DNA from: Bacillaceae bacterium JMAK1
GTDB taxonomy: Bacteria; Bacillota; Bacilli; Bacillales; Marinococcaceae
Direction: 5' to 3'
NCBI GenBank assembly: GCA_012970285.1
Contig: JIBW01000011.1
Coordinates: 124,001 to 188,000 of the forward strand
DNA length: 64,000 bases
Shown: positions 41,197-50,346 of the stretch, one piece after another
How positions within the stretch are numbered: position 1 is the first letter of the stretch
How the letters are laid out: the number at the start of each line of letters is the position of its first letter
Program-made: the position numbers and the translations under genes
The notes under the pieces: model-generated
What the model was told of the DNA's origin: nothing
What the model saw: the letters and a program-made list of their open reading frames with translations, nothing else
The model's database searches: none

Positions 41197-41958
41197 GTGT
41201 CGCCACCTCGTCTTCCATCGTTACTTCCAATTGGCTATCCGCATTCATATAGTCATAGGCTTTTTCCGCTAAACTAGCAGCACGAACCAACATTTGGGGA
41301 TCACCCTGAAGCTTTTGCAACCAGGACTGAATGTACGCAGATGTATTCTCAATCGTTTTATGATCGATTTGTGCGGTTCGACACAGTAGTGCTGCACCCA
41401 TCTCCGCGATAAGTTCTTCATACGCATATGCCGTACTTCCAAACTTATTTTGCAAATTGCGATTGAGTCGATTAACATGCCCTGTGGAATGCGTCAACTC
41501 ATGGAACAGCGTGGCATAGTATCCTTCAGCGGTATTGAATTTTCCGCTATCAGGCATCATAACGACATCTAATTGACTACTATAGGCTGCTTGTACACCG
41601 TTGATCACCTCGGGACGATCCGAATAAGCGTTTAACAACTGTTCGCAAGCATTAATGGAGCTATGATGTTGATGAACGATCACACGCTTAGGTTCCAATC
41701 CTTCAACTTGATGTTCGATGTTAAATACATTCGCTGCCTTGACCAATGGGATTATCTTTTCGTTATTTTCTTCTCTTTCGTCTTGTTGACTGTCATCTTC
41801 TTTGATCGTAATTGGCTTGTAGATGAGAATTTTCATTGCTTTTGACCCTTTTATGATGGTGCCACCTTCATCTTTGATCTGCTTAAACGTCGCCCACTCA
41901 CCGCCCCCAAGAATCAATTGATTAAAACCACGATAACGCTCCATCGAGATGCGATTAT
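41189..41958 (-). pseudogene. ardC: ArdC-like gene lacking its 5' end
   Basis: From the codons NNRISMERYRGFNQLILGG to the stop this matches ArdC at 12252-13139 with about 85% identity. It includes HELTHSTGH (the HExxH zinc site with Met changed to Leu and Ala to Thr) and YAYEELIAEMG. Upstream of 41958 the sequence is unrelated, so the first 44 residues, the leader and the three upstream genes were deleted. The internal ATG (MERYRGF) has no ribosome binding site. Confidence 0.78.
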
Positions 41959-41970
41959 TGGCACAGGATC

Positions 41971-42144
41971 CTAAAGGATATTAAGAACCAATTTATTGAT
42001 TTTAGTCTCTAACATATTTTTTAATTTTCGGAAAATATATATACTAATGTCTACTGGTACATCATCTTTAGACAGTTCAGATCGTTTAAGAATCTTCTGT
42101 TTTACACCTTTGTTTGAAAGCTTCGTATCCCTTACTTTGATCAT
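41971..42144 (-). CDS. Hypothetical basic protein
   Basis: With the ATG at 42144 (AAAAGGTG upstream) the product has 57 residues, MIKVRDTKLSNKGVKQKILK, and is basic and helical (SIYIFRKLKNMLETKI). An in-frame TTG at 42207 without a site would extend it. It may be a small plasmid replication or control protein; no family recognised. Confidence 0.4.
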   Translation of the reverse strand: MIKVRDTKLSNKGVKQKILKRSELSKDDVPVDISIYIFRKLKNMLETKINKLVLNIL

Positions 42145-42235
42145 AAATACGACACCTTTTCCCGTGTTTAGTAGTAAGAAGCTTCTGCTCCTGTCTCGTA
42201 GTTGCAAAGTCTACTCTTTGCTTGTTTAGCGATGA

Positions 42236-42258
42236 AAAACAACAATTTATTGTTGTTT
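42236..42258 (-). terminator. Intrinsic terminator
   Basis: Minus-strand AAACAACAAT pairs with ATTGTTGTTT and runs into TTTC. It lies behind the 42328 gene. A half-copy of the same bases lies at 9058-9078. Confidence 0.5.
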
Positions 42259-42327
42259 CAAGCTTTTCTTTTTTTAATAAAATTTTTTTATGTGAAATTA
42301 ATTTCGTTAAAAAACAATACACAACCA

Positions 42328-42513
42328 TTAACGGCCGCCTTTTGTTTTCCAATCTTCCAATCGATGATTGATGACTTTTACTTTAGGGAGGACACGGTCC
42401 CCGTATTGATTACTTATGAAAATTATTAGCCTTACCATATACGCATTGCGATCCAAAAAATTTGCAAGCTCATTTAATTTCTTCTGTTGAAATGCTGAAA
42501 TACGTCTTCTCAA
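42328..42513 (-). CDS. Hypothetical basic small protein
   Basis: A TTG-initiated 61-residue product with GAGGGAAGGG 3 bases upstream (RRRISAFQQKKLNELANFLD, then VRLIIFISNQYGDRVLP). It could be a small DNA-binding or accessory plasmid protein. It precedes the 41971 gene on the same strand. Confidence 0.42.
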   Translation of the reverse strand: MRRRISAFQQKKLNELANFLDRNAYMVRLIIFISNQYGDRVLPKVKVINHRLEDWKTKGGR

Positions 42514-42648
42514 ACCCTTCCCTCTTTAACTGCTAATTAGTATCTATCGACCTACAACTACTGATTCTCTGTCATTCGCAAATTCGCCAAGACAACCTCC
42601 TCACTGCGATACACACTTACGTATCGCATATTAAATATGTTCGCAGTG

Positions 42649-42873
42649 TCAGAAGGTGCATTTGCGCACAAACAATTGTTGGTATGAATCCTCTGTTTGT
42701 TCTCTTAAGTGAAACTGAGCTGCAGACTCTGTATAACTAACTTGATTATGTAAAAATGATACATAATGAGTAAACCCAACCTCTCTATCCTGTTCCTTGT
42801 TGTTAAGGATTAAATTCAAGGTCACACTTACAATCAATCCAAACCCGAGAATTCCTATTATGAAGTTCTTCAA
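42649..42873 (-). CDS. Small membrane-anchored protein
   Basis: A TTG-initiated 74-residue product with an N-terminal membrane anchor (MKNFIIGILGFGLIVSVTLN) and a polar outside part (VSYTESAAQFHLREQTEDSY). It ends RKCTF. The ribosome binding site GTAGG is modest. Function unknown. Confidence 0.5.
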   Translation of the reverse strand: MKNFIIGILGFGLIVSVTLNLILNNKEQDREVGFTHYVSFLHNQVSYTESAAQFHLREQTEDSYQQLFVRKCTF

Positions 42874-42894
42874 TGCATTAACCTACTTTCTTTA

Positions 42895-42945
42895 GAGCAG
42901 CCTCTGTAAGTAAGCTCGACCTGTTAGGCCGAGCTACTTGATTAC
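42895..42945 (-). terminator. Hairpin upstream of 42649-42873
   Basis: AGTAGCTCGGCC and GGTCGAGCTTACT pair on the minus strand. Without a clear T-run its termination activity is uncertain. The surroundings 42950-43070 are gene-free. Confidence 0.4.
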
Positions 42946-43072
42946 TTATTGAAAGCTACTCCTTATGAAATTTAAAGTCATTGGCTCATTAGTTAATTAT
43001 CTCGATATTCAAATTGGATTGACAAGTAGGTCATCGTTTACTCCATTTACCCCAATCTTTTATATGAATATA

Positions 43073-43249
43073 TCAATCTGTTGAACCAAAGATGAAAAAT
43101 GTAAATAAAAGCAATAGAATACTTAATAACAAAGTTATTATATTTTGATTTAATTTTACAAGATCATCTTGCTTCTTAATCAAAGAAAACATAGACAAAA
43201 CGATGCCTCCAACAAACAGATAAGAGTAAGCAAAAGACAAAAGCAACAT
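43073..43249 (-). CDS. Two-span membrane microprotein
   Basis: The 58-residue frame has segments MLLLSFAYSYLFVGGIVLSM and ITLLLSILLLLFTFFIFGST with a short basic loop (SLIKKQDDLVKLNQN). No good ribosome binding site precedes it and a stop lies six codons upstream, so it could be a fragment. Function unknown. Confidence 0.4.
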   Translation of the reverse strand: MLLLSFAYSYLFVGGIVLSMFSLIKKQDDLVKLNQNIITLLLSILLLLFTFFIFGSTD

Positions 43250-43396
43250 TAGACGATAGTCGAGCTAGTTGATCTAATAAAGTAGTAAAGAACAGCAGAA
43301 TATACACTAACACATAATGATCCGATATTAGAGGCGTTGAAATAGTGCAACAAATTCCTCCTTAAATAAATCTATACTTGACTCAAGGGTACAGTC

Positions 43397-43816
43397 TCAA
43401 TCAATATCAATTAGTTCAATCAATGTTGCTGTACCTTCTTCCGGTATTATAAAATGTTCATTTTCATAACCAGCATACATAATTCTACTTTCCTCTCCTG
43501 CATCACCAAGAATTAGATGTAAAATAGTATCTCCTGCGTCATGATCAACTAATAAATCATAAGCTGGCACAAGTTCCTCTGAATTTGCTCGTACCCCATC
43601 TGAGGCAGAATCTAAAACACTTTTCAAGGCATCTAATTCATTCTGTTCGGTTAGAATAGCTACTTCCGTATTTGCTCCAGAACCCCCATACTTTTCAAAG
43701 CTATAAAATTCCGCATTCGTTAAACCTTCAAAAGTATGAAATACTGTGCCACTACTTCCAAATAAACCGCATCCTGACAATATTAATAAAGGGATAAAAA
43801 ACAGAATTTTCTTCAA
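43397..43816 (-). CDS. Putative lipoprotein
   Basis: The 139-residue product has a lipoprotein signal (MKKILFFIPLLILSGCGLFG). The mature part is acidic with one predicted alpha/beta domain (ILTEQNELDALKSVL, LLVDHDAGDTILHLILG), reminiscent of small stress or sporulation lipoproteins in Bacillus. GGAGTGTTAATTTG precedes the ATG. The family is not recognised with certainty. Confidence 0.6.
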   Translation of the reverse strand: MKKILFFIPLLILSGCGLFGSSGTVFHTFEGLTNAEFYSFEKYGGSGANTEVAILTEQNELDALKSVLDSASDGVRANSEELVPAYDLLVDHDAGDTILHLILGDAGEESRIMYAGYENEHFIIPEEGTATLIELIDID

Positions 43817-44074
43817 ATTAACACTCCTTTTTTATTTTGACTTTTATCTTAATTGATTACACATATTCATATCAACGATTATGGCAATAAACAGTAAAAA
43901 GGAATTATGAACGTTTATATATAAAGTATTTTTAGACTACAGAGTATTAATTAACAACTAGCTCTTAATAATTTTTTAATGTGTTTTTTTGTCGAAAAAC
44001 TACTCCATTTTACATAAGACCCTTGATCATAATAAAATTTCTGGTAGGTTAAAATGTGAACAAATTATGAAAGG

Positions 44075-44908
44075 ATGATTGTTATCAGAAAATTTTTTAC
44101 TTACATTGGCGGGGTAGCAACGTTAGCCCTTGCTTTTGGTGCTGCAACTGGCGGATTGTCTTCTGGCATTGGAGATTTATTAAGTGAATCCCAAGCAGAA
44201 GCGAGTCAAACAAAAAACGGAAACGGTGAAATTGTCATTAAGTACACTGCCCCTGATGTTGACTTAGACACGGCCACGGAAGATGATCTGAAGCTGTTAG
44301 AAGAAGTTGGTTGGATCGTTGACGAAGACGGAACATTGACTATTGAGCGAACATTGGATGAATTCGAACTTGATCATGATCATGACTCGGATAGTCATCA
44401 AGTCATGGACACTAGTTCACTATCAGTTAACGACTCACAAACTACACTCAATGAAGATGGGACTTTTAATGTTGCTGCAGATACCGATGAAGTCGAAGTA
44501 CAGTTTGGCGGCCACCAAGCCGTTACCGCAGAAAAAGATGTAGCTGGCAATTATACCGCAGTTTTTGAAGTAGACCTTTCCGAAACACTTTTTGCAATGG
44601 ATGATATGAGTGATGTTGAAGGTGACTTCACCACTCAGGGTACTCTTAGTCCAGTACCTCCGCATGGAACCAGATATAGCCCTGGTCAAATGGTTCACTG
44701 TAATCGATTCAACGGACCACAAACTGATGATGTTCATTATGCCCATTCTCATTGGCGCGCATATTATAACTTTGTTTTGAGTGATTGTGATTACGGTGTT
44801 GGTCAAGGATACTGTTCTATCATAAGCGGGAACGACAAATGTAACCGCCCAACACGCGCTGAATGCTCATTGGATATTGGGCATAGCCGTTTATATCACA
44901 GACATTAA
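44075..44908 (+). CDS. Secreted His/Cys-rich protein next to CopC/CopD
   Basis: The 277-residue product has a signal peptide (FFTYIGGVATLALAFGAATG), an acidic middle part containing a metal-binding-like HDHDSDSH, and a C-terminal domain with five Cys and several His (MVHCNRFNGPQTDDVHYAHS, LSDCDYGVGQGYC). Such residues could hold copper or another metal, or form disulfides. The first ATG at 44075 stands only directly after GAAAGG, so the exact start is uncertain. A GGAGCAgCCAA/TTGGTTGCTCC hairpin without T-run separates it from copC; all three genes may form an operon. Confidence 0.55.
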   Translation: MIVIRKFFTYIGGVATLALAFGAATGGLSSGIGDLLSESQAEASQTKNGNGEIVIKYTAPDVDLDTATEDDLKLLEEVGWIVDEDGTLTIERTLDEFELDHDHDSDSHQVMDTSSLSVNDSQTTLNEDGTFNVAADTDEVEVQFGGHQAVTAEKDVAGNYTAVFEVDLSETLFAMDDMSDVEGDFTTQGTLSPVPPHGTRYSPGQMVHCNRFNGPQTDDVHYAHSHWRAYYNFVLSDCDYGVGQGYCSIISGNDKCNRPTRAECSLDIGHSRLYHRH

Positions 44909-44986
44909 TCGATGTTTCAAAGGAGCAGCCAATTGGTTGCTCCTAAATATCATTCGAAAACAAGAGAAGTGAGGGTTTTGTTTCTT

Positions 44987-45595
44987 ATGAACTTATTACG
45001 CAGATGTGTATTTTTTACAGCTCTTATAATTATGATTACAACATTACATAGCCCTTCAGTACAGGCTCACTCCTATGTAACAAGTTCCACTCCTGAAGAT
45101 GGAGAAACAATTGAGCAACCGATTGAAATTATTGATTTGACTTTTGACGCTGGGATCGAACCTTCAAGTACAATAACAATTCAAGACGCTGACGGAACTG
45201 ATTACGAAATTAGTGAGCTCAACATTGAAGAAACTGAAATTACGGTTGAACTATCAGATATATTGTTTACTGGAGATTACACATTGGAATGGGAAGCACT
45301 TGGTGTTGACGGCCACATTACAGAGGGGACCATACAATTCCAAGTAGATGCTGAAGAGCCTGAGGTGGATGAAGAAGAGACAAGGGAAGTTTCAACTACT
45401 GAAGATGATGGTTGGGCTGATGATGCACAACATGTAATGCAAGAAACCACTGATGATTTAGAAGAGGTTGATGCAAGTTCATCTGAGGAAATTCAAAATA
45501 ACAATGGAACGATAATCGGTCTAGTTATCGGTGGAATCGTAATTGCTCTGATTGGTTCAATTGTAGCGCTACTGGTAAGTAGAAATAGAGGATAG
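44987..45595 (+). CDS. copC: CopC-domain copper-binding protein, membrane anchored
   Basis: The 203-residue product has a signal peptide (FFTALIIMITTLHSPSVQA) and a mature start HSYVTSSTPEDGE, where the N-terminal His is the first Cu(II) ligand in CopC proteins. One CopC beta-barrel follows (about 100 residues; GDYTLEWEALGVDGHITEGT contains the second His pair). An acidic linker and a C-terminal membrane anchor (LVIGGIVIALIGSIVALLV) complete it. Stop and the copD start are 6 bases apart. It delivers or scavenges copper at the outer face together with CopD. Confidence 0.82.
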   Translation: MNLLRRCVFFTALIIMITTLHSPSVQAHSYVTSSTPEDGETIEQPIEIIDLTFDAGIEPSSTITIQDADGTDYEISELNIEETEITVELSDILFTGDYTLEWEALGVDGHITEGTIQFQVDAEEPEVDEEETREVSTTEDDGWADDAQHVMQETTDDLEEVDASSSEEIQNNNGTIIGLVIGGIVIALIGSIVALLVSRNRG

Positions 45596-45601
45596 TGAGC
45601 C

Positions 45602-46768
45602 ATGATTATTATAATCATAACCAATATACTTTATTTTATAGTCTTCTCATTGTTCATTGGTTTTTTCATTGTCAGGTCTGTTCCCCCACTATACAGACCT
45701 GACTTAAACGTTCCAAAACCTTTTATCTCATTGCTTTTCATCTCTATTTTTATACTTGGTACAATACCTTTAGTAGATACTGCATTTTTAATAATGTCTT
45801 TTGAAAGCACTTCTTTTACAAATGCATTAGGTAGCCTATTTACTGAGTACAGCATCGGTCAATCATACCTAGATTTTTTGTTATTTTATGTAATCACTAT
45901 TATTTCTTTAAAGTGGATAAAGCAAGATAAACTTAAGTGGTTAATCTTAATTCCTATTTTTGGAATGGTGTTCGCGTACAGTTGGACCACACATCCTGCA
46001 GCACTTAGTATCGCTGGCTATGTTTTTTACGTATTGCATTTTATTGCAGCGATGAGTTGGGTGGGTACACTAACAATTATTAGCTTCTTTACCAAAGGTG
46101 AAACTAAGTGGATAAGCTTCATGAAGTGGTTTACACCGTTAGGTATTACAGCCGTCATTTTAGTTTTCATGAGTGGTATAGGGATGATGCTACTAATAAC
46201 ACCAAACTATGCAGATAGCCTTCTGTTAAACTACGGTCAACTGCAACTTATAAAACACTTACTCTTTATTCCATTAGTCTTCTATGGTTTTGCACATGGA
46301 TTTATTTTAAAGCATAAAATGGATGACGAATATAGCCGCATTGGTATAAAGCCTAGAAAATCCTTTCAAATAGAAACTGTTATATTATTATTTGTCTTTA
46401 TCGTAACTGGATTTATGTCCTCTAGCGAGCCACCACATGATGTAGCTGAAACCCTACAAAGAGTTGAGGCCTCAAGTTTAGGTATGTTCTTTATAGGTGA
46501 CGGCACCTTTAACCTTGAAAATTTCGTGAGCATAGACTTTAATTTTCTTTCATTTATTCTACTCATTATTGCAATTGGGTCATTAGGTTGTATGACAATC
46601 CTTATTGGGAACAACAGCAATAAAAATTGGTTAGTACCCATTACCCTTCTATCTTTTGTGTTCTTAATGTACTTTTCTATCATGTTTAGTGCAAATATGG
46701 ATACAATAGAAAGCACATTGTATTACAATGGTCCACTTCCTTTTAACATCATTTATTTGCACAATTAA
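45602..46768 (+). CDS. copD: CopD-family membrane protein
   Basis: The 388-residue polytopic protein has nine or ten membrane segments. Conserved features of CopD are the YSWTTHPAALSIAGYVFYVLH core, HFIAAMSWVGTL and KHLLFIPLVFYGFAHG, whose His residues line a copper path. CopC/CopD pairs move copper across the membrane in many Gram-positives (YcnJ is a fusion of both). The gene follows copC by 6 bases and is closed by a strong terminator. Confidence 0.82.
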   Translation: MIIIIITNILYFIVFSLFIGFFIVRSVPPLYRPDLNVPKPFISLLFISIFILGTIPLVDTAFLIMSFESTSFTNALGSLFTEYSIGQSYLDFLLFYVITIISLKWIKQDKLKWLILIPIFGMVFAYSWTTHPAALSIAGYVFYVLHFIAAMSWVGTLTIISFFTKGETKWISFMKWFTPLGITAVILVFMSGIGMMLLITPNYADSLLLNYGQLQLIKHLLFIPLVFYGFAHGFILKHKMDDEYSRIGIKPRKSFQIETVILLFVFIVTGFMSSSEPPHDVAETLQRVEASSLGMFFIGDGTFNLENFVSIDFNFLSFILLIIAIGSLGCMTILIGNNSNKNWLVPITLLSFVFLMYFSIMFSANMDTIESTLYYNGPLPFNIIYLHN

Positions 46769-46833
46769 ATTAAACTACAAGAGGTACCCCCAACATTTCG
46801 TAAATATTGTACGCTAATCATATTTTCAACCTA

Positions 46834-46874
46834 AAAAAAGTCGATTCCCTGTACGATAAGGAATCGACTTTTTT
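46834..46874 (+). terminator. Terminator of the copC-copD operon
   Basis: AAAAAGTCGATTCC pairs with GGAATCGACTTTTT, followed by T. Confidence 0.85.
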
Positions 46875-46982
46875 AAATTCAGTTTTACAATCACGCCCGT
46901 TGAATAGAGATTGATAAAAAAACTCGGGCTAAAACATTTCCTCTTTACATTGACATCTTTTCATACTTTATATTGTTTGAAA

Positions 46983-47262
46983 CCGTATTGGTGCTCCAAC
47001 AACACTAAAATTAACACTTTTTGATTTCGCCATTTTATTAGCAACATGGAATCCTAAGCAGGCATCAATGATACTATCTTACAGTGTATCTGCACTTTAC
47101 ATGGGGATAGGTTTAGGAGCATTTATAGGTGGTGGAGTCATTAGCTTGAGTTCAATAAACTACGTGGGAATTAACAGTGAAGTATTAGTATTTGTTGCTT
47201 TAATTATCTTCATCTCAGTTAATAAGACTGCAAAAAAACTACTGAAAACAAGTGCTAACTAA
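46983..47262 (+). pseudogene. C-terminal fragment of an MFS transporter
   Basis: The plus strand reads RIGAPTTLKLTLFDFAILLA, QASMILSYSVSALYMGIGLG and ends with KTAKKLLKTSAN, the last three membrane segments of a DHA1-type exporter. No start is present and the upstream portion is lost. The N-terminal MFS start at 63815 is a different gene. Confidence 0.65.
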
Positions 47263-47419
47263 AAATAAAAGTGTCATCATATTCACCAATGGTACCTTTA
47301 TACAGTTATAGCCTTGGCTGTTGGAACACAAGTCTATACGATTTCAAGAAACCAAAATAATGATGATAACAGAGAAAGTAGTCACCCACCTCCACCATCC
47401 AAAATTGTGGTATAGTAGG

Positions 47420-47545
47420 TCGCCGTTCAACAGCAAAACGCAATGAAAATTGTTGTCTGTTGTGCATCTGTACTTGAATTCATCTCAATGATTAAAGTTC
47501 CTTTGTTTGACTTTGACACACTTCATCACCTCTCTAGAACAAAAT
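47420..47545 (-). pseudogene. Deleted copy of the three-span membrane protein gene
   Basis: The sequence repeats the 5' flank and two separate pieces of the gene at 25896-26144 (including AACTTTAATCATTG and ATGAATTCAAGTACAGA on the minus strand) with internal deletions. It stands again divergent to a copy of the secreted protein gene. Confidence 0.6.
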
Positions 47546-47648
47546 TACTTATAAGTGTACTTCCCTCATATTATTTCTATAAAAAAATTATTTGAAATTA
47601 AAACTTATTCTAAAAGATAACATAGTTTAACGTAAGGAAAATGGTAAT

Positions 47649-47837
47649 ATGGCTCAAAAAAATGAAAGAGTGTACCAGAAAATGAAAAACTACTATTCAG
47701 ACGGAGCAACTGGACCACAATTACAACAAGCAACAGTTACATATTTCTATACTGAAAGTACAAGAGATACAGATAGTTATGTAGGTAGAACATCTGGTTA
47801 TAGTACTATGACTGAAAGTGTTCCTGAACCAGAATAA
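47649..47837 (+). CDS. Deleted copy of the small secreted protein gene
   Basis: The first 13 codons (MAQKNERVYQKMK) and the last 49 of the 26281 gene are joined in frame (KNYYSDGATGPQLQQATVTY), which removes the signal peptide and the Gly-rich segment. The 62-residue product would remain in the cytoplasm. The upstream flank is the same as at 26240, so it may still be transcribed. Probably non-functional, though the precise in-frame join is notable. Confidence 0.55.
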   Translation: MAQKNERVYQKMKNYYSDGATGPQLQQATVTYFYTESTRDTDSYVGRTSGYSTMTESVPEPE

Positions 47838-47867
47838 ATAATATACAAAATAAAGGGGGCTAAATCA

Positions 47868-48134
47868 TTAGCTCCCCTTTACTTCTATCAATGGTAGCTT
47901 TATATTCTTAATCTTACAGAATCCTACAAGCTCATCAGTAAGACTCTCTCCCACACCTTCAGGTTTAATTAAAGGTCCAGCTTTTGCTCTTGTTGTAATT
48001 TTGTTTAAAACAAGAGGCAACATACCAATTTGTTTCTTCAGATCCTTTTTAGCTTCAGGATGAAATAAAATCTCGACGTTGTACCGCTTGTAAACTTCCA
48101 AACTGATTTCAGCTAACTTCTCTTCAACACCCAA
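47868..48134 (-). CDS. RelE-like protein, tentative
   Basis: A TTG-initiated 88-residue product, three bases after the truncated methyltransferase gene. The segment YNVEILFHPEAKKDLKKQIG resembles the N-terminal strand-helix of RelE-type toxins, and GVGESLTDELVGFCKIKN resembles their middle strand, but the catalytic end is missing or different (KLPLIEVKGS). It might also be a phage accessory protein. No antitoxin gene is adjacent. Confidence 0.4.
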   Translation of the reverse strand: MGVEEKLAEISLEVYKRYNVEILFHPEAKKDLKKQIGMLPLVLNKITTRAKAGPLIKPEGVGESLTDELVGFCKIKNIKLPLIEVKGS

Positions 48135-48137
48135 TCT

Positions 48138-48615
48138 TTACTCGCTATCCTCATCTAAAGTATCATTTTTAATAGCTTGTAAGATTTCATCTAACTCATC
48201 TTCATCTTCAACTTCCTCACTTTGAACAAAGGATAATAATTCAGTTAGTGGAACATAGTTTACACCGTCGTTTTTAATTCTTTGGATGGCCCATCGATGA
48301 GCAATCCATGCAAGCCCTCTTATTGTTTTGTTTACCGGCTTAGCACCTATAGCCTTTGAAAAGTGTTTGCAGTCTGTAGACAGACAACACAGCCCTACTT
48401 TACGTCCATTAACTACTTCAACGGGATCAACACCCCAAACAGATTCGCAGTAGTCTTCCGTGTGTGGATGATTTAGCTTGTGCATAGCAATGGCTCTAGT
48501 ATCATGGTTGATGGACACACCTACATTAAGTTCTGTTGCTTCTTCTATACCTAGTGAAGCTCCCCCATCACCTGCGAAATAATCAACAACAAATTTCGTG
48601 AAATAATGTTGTCAT
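48138..48615 (-). pseudogene. C5-cytosine methyltransferase N-terminus fused to another tail
   Basis: Read from an ATG at 48615 with one early frame error, the codons KFVVDYFAGDGGASLGIEEA (motif I), SINHDTRAIAMHKLNHPHTE and LSTDCKHFSKAIGAKP (catalytic Cys motif, here STDC) belong to a phage/plasmid C5-methyltransferase. After IAHRWAIQRIKND the enzyme sequence stops and is replaced by VPLTELLSFVQ and LQAIKNDTLDEDSE, the module also found at 1192-1491. The later motifs and target-recognition domain are missing, so it cannot methylate. The GTG at 48518 could still start the fusion. Confidence 0.7.
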
Positions 48616-48651
48616 ACGTAATGGTTGTTTTTGCACCTATTTCTCCTAATA

Positions 48652-48694
48652 AAAAGGCACAACTAAACCAAAAAATCGGTTAGTTGTGCCTTTT
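48652..48694. terminator. Bidirectional intrinsic terminator
   Basis: AAAAGGCACAACTAA pairs with TTAGTTGTGCCTTTT; both strands end in T-rich sequence. Confidence 0.75.
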
Positions 48695-48804
48695 ATATTT
48701 ATTATTTATAACGCTCACAATTCATTTAGATTAGATGTTCACCTGGATTTGAATTTTATAAATGCTTTCTTGTAAACACTTTAAACCGCTTATAAGACAA
48801 AACA

Positions 48805-48975
48805 AATGCCCGTGCATGGCGTGCGTTTCATTGTGTCCAGGATTTAAAACTAAGTATAAGTGGCTAAACCCATTGAATTGCTAGATCGGGATTCACAAAG
48901 CTAGCGAGTTAATTCAATAGAGCTTAACCTTTGGTAAAACGTTTAAGTTCCACACATCTCGTCCATACTTATCGC
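48805..48975. repeat. Dispersed repeat, copy C
   Basis: The order GTGCATGGCG, CATTGTGTC, AACTAAGTATAAGTGGC, GATCGGGATTCAC, AGTTCCACACATCTCGTCC is that of the element at 16380-16580. Here no microprotein gene follows; the sequence changes at about 48976. Confidence 0.55.
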
Positions 48976-49079
48976 TGGTCGATATGTAAACTAAATAAAT
49001 GACTAAGAGGCTTCTAATGTTCAATACGTTGTATAATTAAGTAGATATAAATAATATTGAAGAGAAGCGAGGGGATCAA

Positions 49080-49454
49080 ATGAAATTATTCTATGGAGTA
49101 CTAGCAATACTTGGGACATTACTTCCCTACTCGCAGTTGTTACCGTGGTTATTTGACTATGGCTTTAATTTGACACAGTTCTTTGCCGAGATAAACCAGT
49201 CGAGAATGGGGGCATTCGCTTGGTGGGATGTGATCATCTCAATTATTGTCGTCATTGGTTTTATCATTTACGAAGGAAAACGTAAAGGAATGCGACATCT
49301 TTGGATTCCGATAATTGCTTCACTCACGGTTGGTGTTTCTTTGGCCTTGCCTCTATTTCTCCTATTTCGAGAGATGCATTTAGATAAACCAACTGAATTT
49401 GATATGTTCAACGATGAAAATTATTTATATGATAAAAGTGAAAAGAAAGACTAG
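49080..49454 (+). CDS. DUF2834-type membrane protein
   Basis: The 124-residue product has three membrane segments (MKLFYGVLAILGTLLPYSQL; WWDVIISIIVVIGFIIY; LWIPIIASLTVGVSLALPLF). The conserved signatures of the DUF2834 family, GTLLPYSxxLPWL and AFAWWDVIxS, are clear. Its biochemical role is unknown. The gene is preceded by GAAGCGAGGGGATCAA and stands alone. Confidence 0.75.
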   Translation: MKLFYGVLAILGTLLPYSQLLPWLFDYGFNLTQFFAEINQSRMGAFAWWDVIISIIVVIGFIIYEGKRKGMRHLWIPIIASLTVGVSLALPLFLLFREMHLDKPTEFDMFNDENYLYDKSEKKD

Positions 49455-49735
49455 GTAAGTTATTATTAATGGCTATTCTTAGTCGATCGATAGAGTAATG
49501 ACTGTGGTCGTCTCGACGTCGTCGATATTGTTAGCATAAGTCACCAAAATCATTAACGAATTTTTCTGAAATCACGTAAGGTTTTGGGACATCTCTATGC
49601 TTGCAGTACCTCTCTAGAAATACAAAAAGAAGACCATAATTTGAAAATGTTGATACATTAGTGTAGCATCCAAATCGTTATGATAATTTAGAAACTTTCG
49701 CTTCACTTTTTCATTCACGTTGATATTGTTAGAAA
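49455..49735. other. Gene-free stretch
   Basis: No supported coding frame or clear hairpin. Only scattered inverted words (GTCGTCTCGACGTCGTCGAT) are visible. Confidence 0.4.
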
Positions 49736-49736
49736 A

Positions 49737-49889
49737 TTAATTTTCTGTATACAAAATAATAGCAGCAAAAAGGCTAGCTACACTAAACTTTATATCTATT
49801 ACATTAATATTAGAATTTTCTTTTAAGAAATTATTTATTTTTTTATCTAAGCCTTTTTCTGTCACAGAGCTCACTGTTTTAGTTTGCAT
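49737..49889 (-). CDS. Cse60-like sporulation protein
   Basis: The 50-residue product (MQTKTVSSVTEKGLDKKINN) resembles Cse60, a small sigmaE-dependent mother-cell protein. It has the helix KINNFLKEN, the strand VIDIKFSVAS and the ending AAIILYTEN, corresponding to the FL...IIDIKYQ and AMILY elements of that family. AAAGGAGTTAGTAAT precedes the ATG. It lies 170 bases from array 2 and fits the sporulation theme. The N-terminus is shorter than usual, so the family call is by pattern only. Confidence 0.55.
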   Translation of the reverse strand: MQTKTVSSVTEKGLDKKINNFLKENSNINVIDIKFSVASLFAAIILYTEN

Positions 49890-50256
49890 ATTACTAACTC
49901 CTTTTTAATAAATTTAATGTTTCTTAAAGTAAAAGTTTAGCCAAATATTCTGATTCTACAATTATCTAGAGTCATGTCAAAAATATCAAGATATTAATTT
50001 TTATTATCGATAAGATCTAAGACAATAATTGATGCTCTTAGAATCATAACTTCATGATAATGATTATTATACGTCTTATCTTATTGAGGCGCTTTTTATA
50101 TAACAATGTAAATAATATCAATAACAATAACGGGTAAATTTATTAATGAAAATTCCAAATCTTGCATAAATGTATGTACCAACGTTAACACATCCTTTCA
50201 TGACGCGTGCTTTTTCGTATCTGTTGCATATATTCCTACTCAAGGCAAAAGGAACG

Positions 50257-50346
50257 TTACATTGTAAACTCTCCTTTTGCATACTTTCCTTGACGTTCAT
50301 ATTCCTGGTTTTGTTCTTGAGTCCGTTCTTCTCCACTCTTGATCAT
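50257..50346 (-). CDS. 29-residue microprotein in array 2
   Basis: MIKSGEERTQEQNQEYERQG and a Lys/Glu-rich end (KYAKGEFTM) follow GGAGGTGC, 7 bases from the ATG. It is hydrophilic, Gln/Glu rich, and recalls very small spore proteins in composition. It is embedded in array 2 in the same relative orientation as the 55-residue gene in array 1, though the two proteins are unrelated. Confidence 0.5.
   Translation of the reverse strand: MIKSGEERTQEQNQEYERQGKYAKGEFTM

Noticed and set aside
42086-42352. 88-codon minus-strand frame
   Set aside because: It overlaps the better supported 41971-42144 frame in another register, spans a terminator hairpin, and has no site before its start.
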